Shown here piece by piece: positions 17,621 through 24,849 of a stretch of 64,000 bases of DNA. A program made the translations under genes and the position numbers. Source of the DNA: JACVRW01 sp963734365 (GTDB lineage Bacteria; Actinomycetota; Thermoleophilia; Solirubrobacterales; Thermoleophilaceae). A model generated the notes under the pieces. The model ran no database searches and was not told the DNA's origin. It saw only the letters and a program-made list of their open reading frames with translations. The stretch's first letter is position 1. Each line of letters opens with the position of its first letter. The stretch is taken from assembly GCA_963734365.1 (NCBI GenBank), contig CAVTGV010000004.1:744001-808000 (forward strand), in the 5' to 3' direction.

Positions 17621-17636
17621 GTTAGGGCACCCTAAC
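17621..17636. promoter_or_regulatory. 16-bp palindrome upstream of the iron-uptake operon
   Basis: GTTAGGGCACCCTAAC: two perfect 7-nt arms around CA, 56 nt upstream of the lipoprotein ATG. It resembles the TTAGG/CCTAA halves of DtxR/IdeR boxes, but the spacing differs from the 19-bp consensus, so the regulator is uncertain. A similar string (AGGGCACCTAAC) recurs at 17812-17823 inside the loop of the neighbouring hairpin. Confidence 0.45.
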
Positions 17637-17775
17637 ACCTATCGCTCGGGTCTGGTATCGACCCAGCGTGCGGCGGTGGCGGAAGGCTAGGGGCGGTCGG
17701 TGCTGCGTCCCGCTCGGACCTGCGCGGTTTGCGTCAGTGGTCCGTCTGGCCGTGAGGAGGGGGCGGGGACCGAGC

Positions 17776-17843
17776 GTGTGCTGGGGGGGTTCCTGACGAA
17801 AGTGACGCTATAGGGCACCTAACGTCAGGAACCCCCCACACAC
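17776..17843. repeat. Large palindromic element (perfect 15-bp stem, 24-nt loop)
   Basis: GGGGGGTTCCTGACG at 17784-17798 is the exact reverse complement of 17823-17837; beyond a small bulge GTGTG (17776-17780) can pair with CACAC (17839-17843). It lies in the 362-nt gap between the GGDEF gene (whose 3' end is at 17928) and the iron lipoprotein. There is no T-run after the stem on either strand, so it is not a standard intrinsic terminator. It could be a dispersed REP-like repeat, a Rho-type 3' end structure or an RNA element. The remaining sequence of the gap shows nothing else I can identify apart from the palindrome at 17621. Confidence 0.6.
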
Positions 17844-17927
17844 GCCTCGTGCTCACCCCCCTCATTGCCCATCGGATCACGCCCGACCCGTGGCGCAGGC
17901 CCGAGCGGAGCGCCGCGGGGGACCGGC

Positions 17928-19934
17928 TCAGGCTCGGGCGGGAGCGCGGGCCACGATCCCCGCGAACGCCTCGACCACCGCGGCGTCGAACTGGCTGTTC
18001 GCACAGGCGCGCAGCTCCGCGAGCGCTTCGTCCTCGGTCATCGCCGGCCGGTGGGGCCGCTCGGAGACCATCGCGTCGAAGGCGTCGCAGACCGCCACCA
18101 CTCGAGCGCCGAGTGGGATCTGTTCGCCGGCCAGCGCGTCCGGGTAGCCCGTGCCGTCCCAGCGCTCGTGGCTCGAGCGCACGAGCCGCGCCACCGGACG
18201 CAACGCGGGCGCCGCCAGCAGGATCCGCTCGGCCACGATCGTGTGCCGGCGCATGAAGCCCCACTCGGCTTCGGTGAGAGGCCCAGGCTTGTCCAGGATG
18301 GTGTCCGGCACGGCGATCTTGCCCAGGTCGTGCAGCTCGGCGGCGCGCGCCACTTCGTCGAGCTCCTCCGGCCCCATGCCGAGCTCACGGCCGGTGGCCA
18401 GGGCCAGCTCGGCCACGCCACGGCCGCGGGCGTGGATGTCGGGGCGGCGCTCCGAGAGGGTGCGCAGCAGCACGTCGCGTGTCTGGCGTCCGGCCGACAT
18501 GCGCCCGCCGCCCTTGCGGGCGTACATGCGGCGGTCGGCCAGCTGCAGCGCCTCGGTGGCGCTACCGGCCTCCTCGGGGAGCACAACCGCGCCGTGGGAG
18601 GGGCGAACGTCGAAGCCGTCGCCGTGCTCGGACAGCGCCTGGACGCACGCCGCCACCAGGGGTTTGATCCCGGCCGCTCCCGGCCGTACCAGCGTGCAGA
18701 ACTCGTCACCACCGAGGCGGTAGGCGCGGCCGTGACCGTGCGCCGCACCGGCAAGCTGCGCCCCGAGCCGGGCCAGGAGCCCGTCGCCGGCGGGGTGGCC
18801 GAAGACGTCGTTGTACTCCTTGAAGCCATCGAGATCGAACAGCAGCAGCGCGCTGGGCGCGTCCTCGGTCGACTCGGCCAGCTCTCCCTCCAGGTCGCGC
18901 ATTAGGCTGCGCCGGTTGCGCAGGCCGGTGAGCGAGTCCGTGAGCGCCTCCGTCTCGGTGCGGGCCAGGATGCGCTGGTTGTCGCGGAAGACGATCGCCA
19001 TGCACGTGATCACCAGCACGAGGCAGGCAGCGGTGAGCAGCATGGCCACCACGTTGATGCGGGCGAAGTGATCGGCCACAAGCAGCGCATTGGCCGCCAG
19101 CCCACACACAAACGGGATCGCCACCACCCGCCAGCCCTTGAGCGAGGGGCGCAGGCCGGTGCGCGGCGGCTGCCAGGCGGCCAGGGCCACGAGCAGGGCC
19201 GCCGCGGGCCAGGCCACGTCGATGATCGTGCCCTCGGAGTAGGTCCCGTTGGCGGTCTTGACCAGATAGAGGACATCGCTGAGCGCGGTGAGCGCGAGTC
19301 CCGTGCCGAGCAGGAGCCACAGCCGGTCGGGCCGCCAGCCCGTGGCTCCCCAGAACACGAGCACGAGTCCGAGCAGCACCAGGTCGCCCACCGGGTAGGC
19401 CAGGTTCGTGGCCACCTCGGCGACATTCCCGCTCGCCGCGTCGATGATGGGCGGAAAGGCCAGCGCGGCCGCAAAGGCACCGACCGCCAGCGCCGCGATG
19501 GCCCCGTCGAGCCAGAGGCTGCTGCGAAAGCCGGTGAGGCGCGCGCGGGCCAGCAGCACCAGGGTCGCGTAGCTGGCGGGATAGAAGGCGAGGTAGAGCG
19601 CGTCGCCGGGGGACGGGTAGGGGGGAGCGGGATCGTCCGTGAGCACGAACGTCCAATAGAGGTCACCGCCGGTCCAGGCGAGCAGCCCGATGCCCATCAC
19701 GAGCCAGGGCAGGCGCTCCTCACGGACCGCGTAGGCGCGCAGCAGACAGGCCAGCGCGCTGCCCAGCGTCACGCCGTTGTACACCCAATCCGAGAAGAAC
19801 GTGTCGAGTCCCGGCCCGCCGAAGCCGACCGTGGCGTGCGCCACGAACGCGAGCAGGGCAAGGCCGGCCAGCGCCCAGAAGGCGCGCAGGCCGGTGCGAA
19901 GCCGGGGTGAGACCTGGATTGGAGTCATCTGCAT
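17928..19934 (-). CDS. Membrane GGDEF / HD-GYP protein (c-di-GMP turnover), both domains intact
   Basis: A 668-residue protein. Residues about 15-330 contain nine or so hydrophobic segments (membrane sensor of unknown ligand). A GGDEF domain follows (about 345-500) with DLDGFKEYNDVFGHPAGDGLL and an intact RLGGDEFC active site, and then an HD-type domain with ELHDLGKIAVP, RRHTIVAERI, SSHERWDGTGYPDALAGEQIP and VCDAFDAM, in which the HD pair, metal-binding His residues and the GYP signature are kept. Such proteins make and/or hydrolyse cyclic di-GMP. A close relative with a damaged HD domain is encoded at 56943-58976. The start could also be the ATG 6 nt further in. Confidence 0.88.
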   Translation of the reverse strand: MQMTPIQVSPRLRTGLRAFWALAGLALLAFVAHATVGFGGPGLDTFFSDWVYNGVTLGSALACLLRAYAVREERLPWLVMGIGLLAWTGGDLYWTFVLTDDPAPPYPSPGDALYLAFYPASYATLVLLARARLTGFRSSLWLDGAIAALAVGAFAAALAFPPIIDAASGNVAEVATNLAYPVGDLVLLGLVLVFWGATGWRPDRLWLLLGTGLALTALSDVLYLVKTANGTYSEGTIIDVAWPAAALLVALAAWQPPRTGLRPSLKGWRVVAIPFVCGLAANALLVADHFARINVVAMLLTAACLVLVITCMAIVFRDNQRILARTETEALTDSLTGLRNRRSLMRDLEGELAESTEDAPSALLLFDLDGFKEYNDVFGHPAGDGLLARLGAQLAGAAHGHGRAYRLGGDEFCTLVRPGAAGIKPLVAACVQALSEHGDGFDVRPSHGAVVLPEEAGSATEALQLADRRMYARKGGGRMSAGRQTRDVLLRTLSERRPDIHARGRGVAELALATGRELGMGPEELDEVARAAELHDLGKIAVPDTILDKPGPLTEAEWGFMRRHTIVAERILLAAPALRPVARLVRSSHERWDGTGYPDALAGEQIPLGARVVAVCDAFDAMVSERPHRPAMTEDEALAELRACANSQFDAAVVEAFAGIVARAPARA

Positions 19935-20012
19935 GGGTGAGGCACTGCGTCCAATTTTTCATCGGCAGGAACCACCCGATACCTGAGCGGCTGCGGCAAG
20001 CCGGGACCGCTT

Positions 20013-20018
20013 TAGACT
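20013..20018 (+). promoter_or_regulatory. -10 element of a leaderless proS promoter
   Basis: TAGACT ends 7 nt before the GTG of proS, the same sequence and spacing as at dxr. Confidence 0.6.
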
Positions 20019-20025
20019 CGCGCCC

Positions 20026-21723
20026 GTGACCCGTCTTTCACGCTATTTCCTGCCCACCGTCAAGGAGGTGCCCGCCGACGCCGAAGCGGTGTCGCACCGC
20101 CTCCTGGTTCGGGCCGGTCTGGCCCGGCAGGTGGGCGCGGGGCTGTGGACCTGGCTCCCGGCCGGCTGGCGGGCTCATCGCAGGGCCGAGCAGGTCATTC
20201 GCGAGGAGCTCGAGGCGATCGGCTGCTGGGAGATGCTGATGCCGGTCATGGTGCCGGCCGAGCTCTGGCGCCGCAGCGGGCGCTACGACATCGACGAGGT
20301 TTTCAAGCTTCAGGATCGCCGCGGCGCGGAGCTGGTGCTCGCGCTGTCGCACGAGGAGACCCTCACCTTCCACATGGCCCGCGAGGTGCGCTCCTACCGC
20401 GACCTTCCCAAGCTGCTCTACCACTTCCAGACGAAGGAGCGCGACGAGGCCCGCCCGCGCGCCGGGGTGCTGCGCACGCGCGAGTTCATCATGAAGGACG
20501 CCTACTCCTTCGATCGCGACAGGGAGGGCCTGGATCACTCCTACGGGCTCTTCATCCAGGCCTACGACCGGATCTTCGACCGCGCCGGCCTCGAGTGGTA
20601 CCGCGTGGAGTCGGACGTGGGGGCGATGGGCGGCTTCGGCGCCCACGAGTACATGGCCCCCTGCCCGGCGGGCGAGAACGACGTGGCTCTCTCGGCCGGC
20701 GGCTACGCCGCCAACGTGGAGGTCGCGAGCGCCGACCCGCAGCCCGTCGACGGCCTGCCGGAGCCGCTCGAGGCGCCGGAACGGGTCGAGACGCCGGGCG
20801 CCACCACGATCGACAGCGTGGCCGGCATGCTCGGCGTGCCGGCGGGCGCGCTGATCAAGGCTTTTCCGATGGTCGTGGACGGCCGCGGCCCGACCCTCGT
20901 AGTCGTGCGCGGGGATCACCGCCTGAACGAGATCAAGCTGGCCAACGCGCTCGGAGCCGCGGTGCGCCCGGCGCAGCCCGACGAGGTCAGGAGCGCCTTC
21001 GGCGCCGAGCCGGGGTTCATCGGCCCCGTGGGCACCCAGGTCGACGTGGTGGCCGACCAGGCGCTCGAGGGCCTCCACGGCCTCGTGGCGGGCGCAAACG
21101 AGGCCGACTTCCACCTGCGCGGGGTGGAGCCGGGGCGCGATTTCGAGCCCAGCTGGGCGGACGTCCGCCGGGTCGAGGCCGGCGACACCGCGCCGGGCGG
21201 CGGGGTGATCACGATCGAGCCCGCCATCGAGGTGGGGAACATCTTCAAGCTGGGCACTCGCTACTCGGACCCGCTCGGCGCTCGCTACCTCGACGAGGAG
21301 GGCAAGGAGCAGCTCATCTGGATGGGCTCCTACGGCATCGGGCCCGCCCGGATCGTGGCGGCCGCGATCGAGCAGTTCGCCGACGACAAGGGCATCGCCT
21401 GGCCGCGTTCGCTGGCACCGTTCGACATCGAGCTCGTCACGCTCGGCAAGGAGGGCGAGGAGGCCCGGCTGATCTCGGAGCGCCTCTACGAGGAGCTGCG
21501 TGAGACGGGCCTCGACGTGCTCTACGACGAGCGCGAGGCGAGCCCGGGCGAGAAGTTCGCCGACGCCGAGCTGCTCGGCTGCCCGTTGCGGCTCACCGTG
21601 GGCCGAAAGGGCGTCGAGGCGGGCGAGATCGAGGCGCAGGTCCGGCGCGGGCTGGACAAGCGCGCGCTGCCCCTGGAGGGGGCCGCGGACGAGGCCCTGG
21701 AGCTTTGGCAGAGCCTCCCCTGA
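20026..21723 (+). CDS. proS: Prolyl-tRNA synthetase, bacterial type with editing insertion
   Basis: Class II aminoacyl-tRNA synthetase charging tRNA-Pro. The 565-residue protein has motif 1 around RQVGAGLWTWLPAGWRAHRRAEQVIREE, motif 2 in FQTKERDEARPRAGVLRTREFIMKDAYSFD, and motif 3 in MGSYGIGPARIVAAAIEQFADDKGIAWP. Between motifs 2 and 3 (about residues 225-390) is the YbaK-like INS editing domain (TIDSVAGMLGVPAGALIKAFPM), marking the bacterial form. The C-terminal anticodon-binding domain follows. The GTG start is fixed by the -10 box 7 nt upstream. A free-standing YbaK-type deacylase is also encoded at 36096. Confidence 0.97.
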   Translation: MTRLSRYFLPTVKEVPADAEAVSHRLLVRAGLARQVGAGLWTWLPAGWRAHRRAEQVIREELEAIGCWEMLMPVMVPAELWRRSGRYDIDEVFKLQDRRGAELVLALSHEETLTFHMAREVRSYRDLPKLLYHFQTKERDEARPRAGVLRTREFIMKDAYSFDRDREGLDHSYGLFIQAYDRIFDRAGLEWYRVESDVGAMGGFGAHEYMAPCPAGENDVALSAGGYAANVEVASADPQPVDGLPEPLEAPERVETPGATTIDSVAGMLGVPAGALIKAFPMVVDGRGPTLVVVRGDHRLNEIKLANALGAAVRPAQPDEVRSAFGAEPGFIGPVGTQVDVVADQALEGLHGLVAGANEADFHLRGVEPGRDFEPSWADVRRVEAGDTAPGGGVITIEPAIEVGNIFKLGTRYSDPLGARYLDEEGKEQLIWMGSYGIGPARIVAAAIEQFADDKGIAWPRSLAPFDIELVTLGKEGEEARLISERLYEELRETGLDVLYDEREASPGEKFADAELLGCPLRLTVGRKGVEAGEIEAQVRRGLDKRALPLEGAADEALELWQSLP

Positions 21724-22352
21724 AAGGGAGCCGTCAGCCGCTGACCTTTCGGAGGCTGACGGGCCTGGACCGCTCCGGGGGGCCCCCGCCGGAGACCCGC
21801 CGCGGCGAGGCCCTGCATCCCTTCACCATCCCCAACGCGATCGGCTTCGCTCGCCTCGCGCTGATCCCGCTGTTCCTCGTGGTGGCGCTCGACTCGGACG
21901 ACGGGCGCAGCGCGCTGGCCTTCGCCCTGTTCGCGTTCATCGCGGGCACCGACTACCTGGACGGGATGGCTGCGCGCATCACCGGCCAGTACAGCCGCCT
22001 GGGCGCGCTGCTCGACCCGCTCACCGACCGCCTGCTGGTGATCTCGGGCGCGATCGTGGCCTGGGAGTTCGAGCTGCTGCCGCGCTGGGCGCTGCTGGTC
22101 CTGGCCGCGCGCGAGGCGTTCATGCTGCTGCTCACCCAGGTGGCACTGCGCCGCGGCGTGGACCTGAACGTGAACATGCTGGGCCGCTGGGCCGTCTGGC
22201 CGACAATGGCCGCGCTGGCGCTCTGCCTCGTCTGGGAGAGCTGGGTGGTGGACGCGCTGCTCTACCTCGGCCTGGCCATGACCCTTGCAGCCACCGCGCT
22301 GTACCTGCAAGATGGACTGCGGTTGCTCCGGCAAGGCTCAACCTCTACTTGA
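21705..22352 (+). CDS. pgsA: CDP-alcohol phosphatidyltransferase, PgsA-like
   Basis: Membrane enzyme joining CDP-diacylglycerol to glycerol 3-phosphate (or another alcohol). The 215-residue product shows the CDP-alcohol motif DYLDGMAARITGQYSRLGALLDPLTDRL with the D-G-A-R...G...D...D residues intact, and five to six membrane segments. The N-terminal PFTIPNAIGFARLALIPLFL is typical of PgsA. The TTG start at 21705 overlaps the end of proS by 19 nt; no ATG or GTG is available before the conserved region, so the exact start is unsure. It is followed by rsiG- and garA-like genes, matching the mycobacterial pgsA2-garA neighbourhood. Confidence 0.87.
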   Translation: MAEPPLKGSRQPLTFRRLTGLDRSGGPPPETRRGEALHPFTIPNAIGFARLALIPLFLVVALDSDDGRSALAFALFAFIAGTDYLDGMAARITGQYSRLGALLDPLTDRLLVISGAIVAWEFELLPRWALLVLAAREAFMLLLTQVALRRGVDLNVNMLGRWAVWPTMAALALCLVWESWVVDALLYLGLAMTLAATALYLQDGLRLLRQGSTST

Positions 22353-22393
22353 GGAACTGCTAAGGTCGCTCGACCCCCTCCGAAAGGACCCGC

Positions 22394-22654
22394 TTGGACA
22401 CGTTTCCCGATCTCGGCGCTCTCTCCGATCAGGAGCTGAAGGACCTCATCCACGAGCTCACCGAGGAGGAGCAGGAGGTGTCCTACCGGCGACGCATCCT
22501 GCACGGCAAGATCGACATCCTGCGGGCCGAGCTGGTCAACCGCCTGCGCCATGAGCACGAGGAGGGCCAGTCGGTGATCAGCGGCGCCGACGTGCAGCAG
22601 CTCACGGACATCCTCGCCGGCAAGGGCATCCCGGCGGACGACCACCGCGAGTAG
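22394..22654 (+). CDS. RsiG-like (AmfC-type) small helical protein, candidate c-di-GMP-binding anti-sigma factor
   Basis: An 86-residue helical protein: LGALSDQELKDLIHELTEEEQEVSYRRRILHGKIDILRAELVNRLR. RsiG of Streptomyces binds c-di-GMP through E(X)3S(X)2R(X)3Q(X)3D and then sequesters the sigma factor WhiG; a Rubrobacter RsiG works as a homodimer. Here E26, S30, R33 and D41 occupy the motif with exact spacing, but Gln is replaced by His37. The start is TTG 22394, preceded by AAAGGA. It lies upstream of a GarA-like gene and its stop abuts that gene's GTG. No WhiG gene is in the window. The family is likely; ligand binding is inference. Confidence 0.75.
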   Translation: MDTFPDLGALSDQELKDLIHELTEEEQEVSYRRRILHGKIDILRAELVNRLRHEHEEGQSVISGADVQQLTDILAGKGIPADDHRE

Positions 22655-23134
22655 GTGTCCGCGGCGGTCCACTGCCCGGAGTGCGGCTTCGTAAATGCGG
22701 AGGGCGCGAACTACTGCCAGCGCTGCGGCGCCTTCCTCGGCGAGGCCACCGAGCAGAAGCCGGGCGACACGACCGAGGTCTACCAGCTCGATGAGAGCGG
22801 AGAGCTGCGCGCGGTGGACCTCGAAGAGGTGACGCACGAGAGCGCCACGCTCGTGATCAGGTCGGGAGGCGGGCGCTCGGGCGAGGCCTTCAACATCACG
22901 GGAGAGCGGATGACCATCGGCCGCAGCCCCGAGGCCGAGGTGTTCCTCGACGACGTGACGGTGTCGCGCAACCACGCACTGCTCGTGAGCCGGCGCGACG
23001 GCCTCTACATCGATGACCTCGGCTCCCTGAACGGCACGTACGTCAACCGGCGCCGGATCGAGTCTCACCGGCTGCAGAACGGCGACGAGCTGCAGGTGGG
23101 CAAGTACAAGCTGACCTATATGGACGAGCGGTGA
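22655..23134 (+). CDS. Zinc-ribbon / FHA-domain protein, GarA-like
   Basis: A 159-residue protein in three parts. First a zinc ribbon with four cysteines (CPEC at 7-10, CQRC at 21-24). Next a short linker containing DTTEVYQL, with Thr39-Thr40 at the place of the ETTSVFR phosphorylation motif of mycobacterial GarA. Last an FHA domain with MTIGRSPEAEVFL, TVSRNHALL and GSLNGTYVN, the phosphothreonine-binding residues. GarA switches between binding metabolic enzymes and its own phosphorylated tail to regulate glutamate and 2-oxoglutarate metabolism. The GTG follows the upstream stop directly and the end overlaps merR by 4 nt, as in the garA-Rv1828 order. The zinc ribbon is an addition to the mycobacterial form. 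Confidence 0.85.
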   Translation: MSAAVHCPECGFVNAEGANYCQRCGAFLGEATEQKPGDTTEVYQLDESGELRAVDLEEVTHESATLVIRSGGGRSGEAFNITGERMTIGRSPEAEVFLDDVTVSRNHALLVSRRDGLYIDDLGSLNGTYVNRRRIESHRLQNGDELQVGKYKLTYMDER

Positions 23135-23865
23135 GCACGGAGGTAAGAGGTGAGGCGCCTCCGCGCAAGGAGAAGGCGCTGACGATCGGCGCCGTGTGCA
23201 AGCAGCTCGAGCGCGAGTTCCCTGACATCTCGATCTCGAAGATCCGCTACCTGGAGGACCAGAAGCTGCTGGCGCCGCGGCGCACCCCGGGGGGCTACCG
23301 GCTCTACGGCCAGGCCGACGTGGACCGGCTGCGCACCATCCTGCGCCTTCAGCGTGACGAGTTCCTGCCGCTGCGCGTGATCCGCCAGGAGCTGGCCGCC
23401 GGGCGCGGCGACAGCGAGGTGGCGGCCTCCGCGGCCGGCCAGGATCCGCGCGGTCCGCGACGCTCGACCTTCGCGCTGCGCGGACCCGGCTCGCTCTACC
23501 GGCTCGAGGAGGTACTCGACGACACGGGGGCGGACCGCGCGCTCGTCAAGGAGCTCGAGGACTTCGGCGTCATCAAGGGGGAGCGCAGCGACGGCGAGAC
23601 GCTCTACGACGACACCGAGCGCGAGATCGTACGAGCCGTGACCGAGCTCAAGCGGTTCGGAGTGGGGGGCCGCAACCTGCGCGTGTTCCGTACGTCGGCG
23701 GACCGGGAGGCCGCCCTGCTCGAGCAGATCCTGGCGCCCGCCCTGCGCTCGCGCAACCCCGAGCGCCGCAAGGAGGCGGTGGAAGCGCTCGAGAACCTCG
23801 CGGCGATCGCCTCGCACCTCAAGCACCTGCTGCTCGTGCGGGATCTGCGCAAGCTCGCGCGCTGA
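23131..23865 (+). CDS. MerR-family transcriptional regulator (Rv1828-like)
   Basis: A 244-residue DNA-binding protein. The N-terminal MerR winged helix is clear: LTIGAVCKQLEREFPDISISKIRYLEDQKLLAPRRTPGGYRLYGQADVDRLRTILRLQRDEFLPLRVI. The C-terminal half (about 120-244) is a helical effector domain without metal-binding cysteines. The linked FHA gene and the ISISKIRYLEDQ sequence match the regulator that follows garA in mycobacteria. The GTG start overlaps the FHA stop by 4 nt. Target genes are unknown. Confidence 0.88.
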   Translation: MSTEVRGEAPPRKEKALTIGAVCKQLEREFPDISISKIRYLEDQKLLAPRRTPGGYRLYGQADVDRLRTILRLQRDEFLPLRVIRQELAAGRGDSEVAASAAGQDPRGPRRSTFALRGPGSLYRLEEVLDDTGADRALVKELEDFGVIKGERSDGETLYDDTEREIVRAVTELKRFGVGGRNLRVFRTSADREAALLEQILAPALRSRNPERRKEAVEALENLAAIASHLKHLLLVRDLRKLAR

Positions 23866-23881
23866 GACCGGGAGGGCGTCC

Positions 23882-24403
23882 ATGCGCCTGGAAGATCACA
23901 TTCGCGACATTCCCGACTTCCCCAAGCCGGGAATCGTCTTCAAGGACATCACGCCCGTGTTCCTCGACCCCGAGGCGCTGCGCTTCGCGATCGACGAGCT
24001 GGCCGAGTACGCGCGCACGAGGTCGGTGGACTACGTGGTGTCGGCCGAGGCGCGCGGCTTCGTGCTCGGGGCGGCGCTGGCGGCGGCGGCCGGCGCCGGC
24101 TTCATCCTCGCCCGCAAGCCGGGCAAGCTGCCGCGCGAGGTGTCCTCGGTCGAATACGAGCTGGAGTACGGCTTCGATGCGCTCGAGATGCACTCGGACG
24201 CGGTGCAGGGCGGCAACCGCGTGCTGGTACACGACGACCTGCTCGCCACGGGCGGTACGGCGGGCGCGCTGTGCAGCCTCGTCGAGCAGGCGGGCGGTGT
24301 CGTGGCAGGATGCGCCTTCGTGATCGAGCTGGCATTCCTCAACGGGCGCGCGCGTCTGGCCGACTACGACGTCAGGTCGCTCGTGGTCTACGACGCCGAG
24401 TGA
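23882..24403 (+). CDS. apt: Adenine phosphoribosyltransferase
   Basis: Purine salvage enzyme converting adenine and PRPP to AMP. The 173-residue product is full length, with the N-terminal DHIRDIPDFPKPGIVFKDITPVFLDP, the RGFVLGAALA base-binding region, RKPGKLP and the PRPP loop VLVHDDLLATGGTA. A GGGAGG ribosome-binding site lies before the ATG. The stop overlaps the start of the next gene. Confidence 0.95.
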   Translation: MRLEDHIRDIPDFPKPGIVFKDITPVFLDPEALRFAIDELAEYARTRSVDYVVSAEARGFVLGAALAAAAGAGFILARKPGKLPREVSSVEYELEYGFDALEMHSDAVQGGNRVLVHDDLLATGGTAGALCSLVEQAGGVVAGCAFVIELAFLNGRARLADYDVRSLVVYDAE

Positions 24404-24849
24404 TCGTGCGGCGCGAGCAGACGCTCCGGGCGAGTCCGGAGGAGATCTGGCGGGTGGTGTCGGATCCCAACCGGCTGCCCGCCTGGTGGCCGGGGGTCGC
24501 GCGCGTGGAGGACGCGTCGCCCGAGGCCTGGACGAAGGTGCTGCGCTCGCCGGGCGGGAAGTCCGTGAGAGCCGACTACACCCGCCTCGAGGCCGAGGAG
24601 CCGACCCACATCAAGTGGCGCCAGGAACTGGAGGAGTCGCCGTTCGAGCGCCTGCTTCACGAGTCGACCACCGAGATCGACCTGGCTCCCCTGAACGACG
24701 AGGGCACGCGCGTGCGGATCGCCCTGGAGCACCGCCCGCGCGGCTGGGCGCGGCTGAGCCCGGTGCAGATGCGCTCCGCCGCCGCCCGGCAGGTGGAGGG
24801 CGCGCTGGACGGGCTCATCGCGCTGGTGGGCCGGGGAGGGCCGGCCTGA
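24400..24849 (+). CDS. SRPBCC-fold (polyketide cyclase/START-like) protein
   Basis: A 149-residue single-domain protein of the Bet v 1-like superfamily: REQTLRASPEEIWRVVSDPNRLPAWWPGVARVED at the N-terminus, a middle beta region and the closing long helix AARQVEGALDGLIALV. Members bind hydrophobic ligands; function here is unknown. The GTG at 24400 overlaps the apt stop (GTGA); GTG 24406 is an alternative. The stop overlaps the ATG of the downstream flavoprotein, so the ligand may be related to that enzyme's substrate (inference). Confidence 0.75.
   Translation: MIVRREQTLRASPEEIWRVVSDPNRLPAWWPGVARVEDASPEAWTKVLRSPGGKSVRADYTRLEAEEPTHIKWRQELEESPFERLLHESTTEIDLAPLNDEGTRVRIALEHRPRGWARLSPVQMRSAAARQVEGALDGLIALVGRGGPA

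Noticed and set aside
17621..17636. A standard IdeR/DtxR iron box
   Set aside because: The half sites TTAGG and CCTAA are present but are separated by 4 nt instead of the spacing in the 19-bp consensus; only a generic operator call is supported.
17784..17837. Intrinsic terminator for the GGDEF gene
   Set aside because: The stem is strong, but no T-run follows on the transcribed (minus) strand and the loop is 24 nt long.
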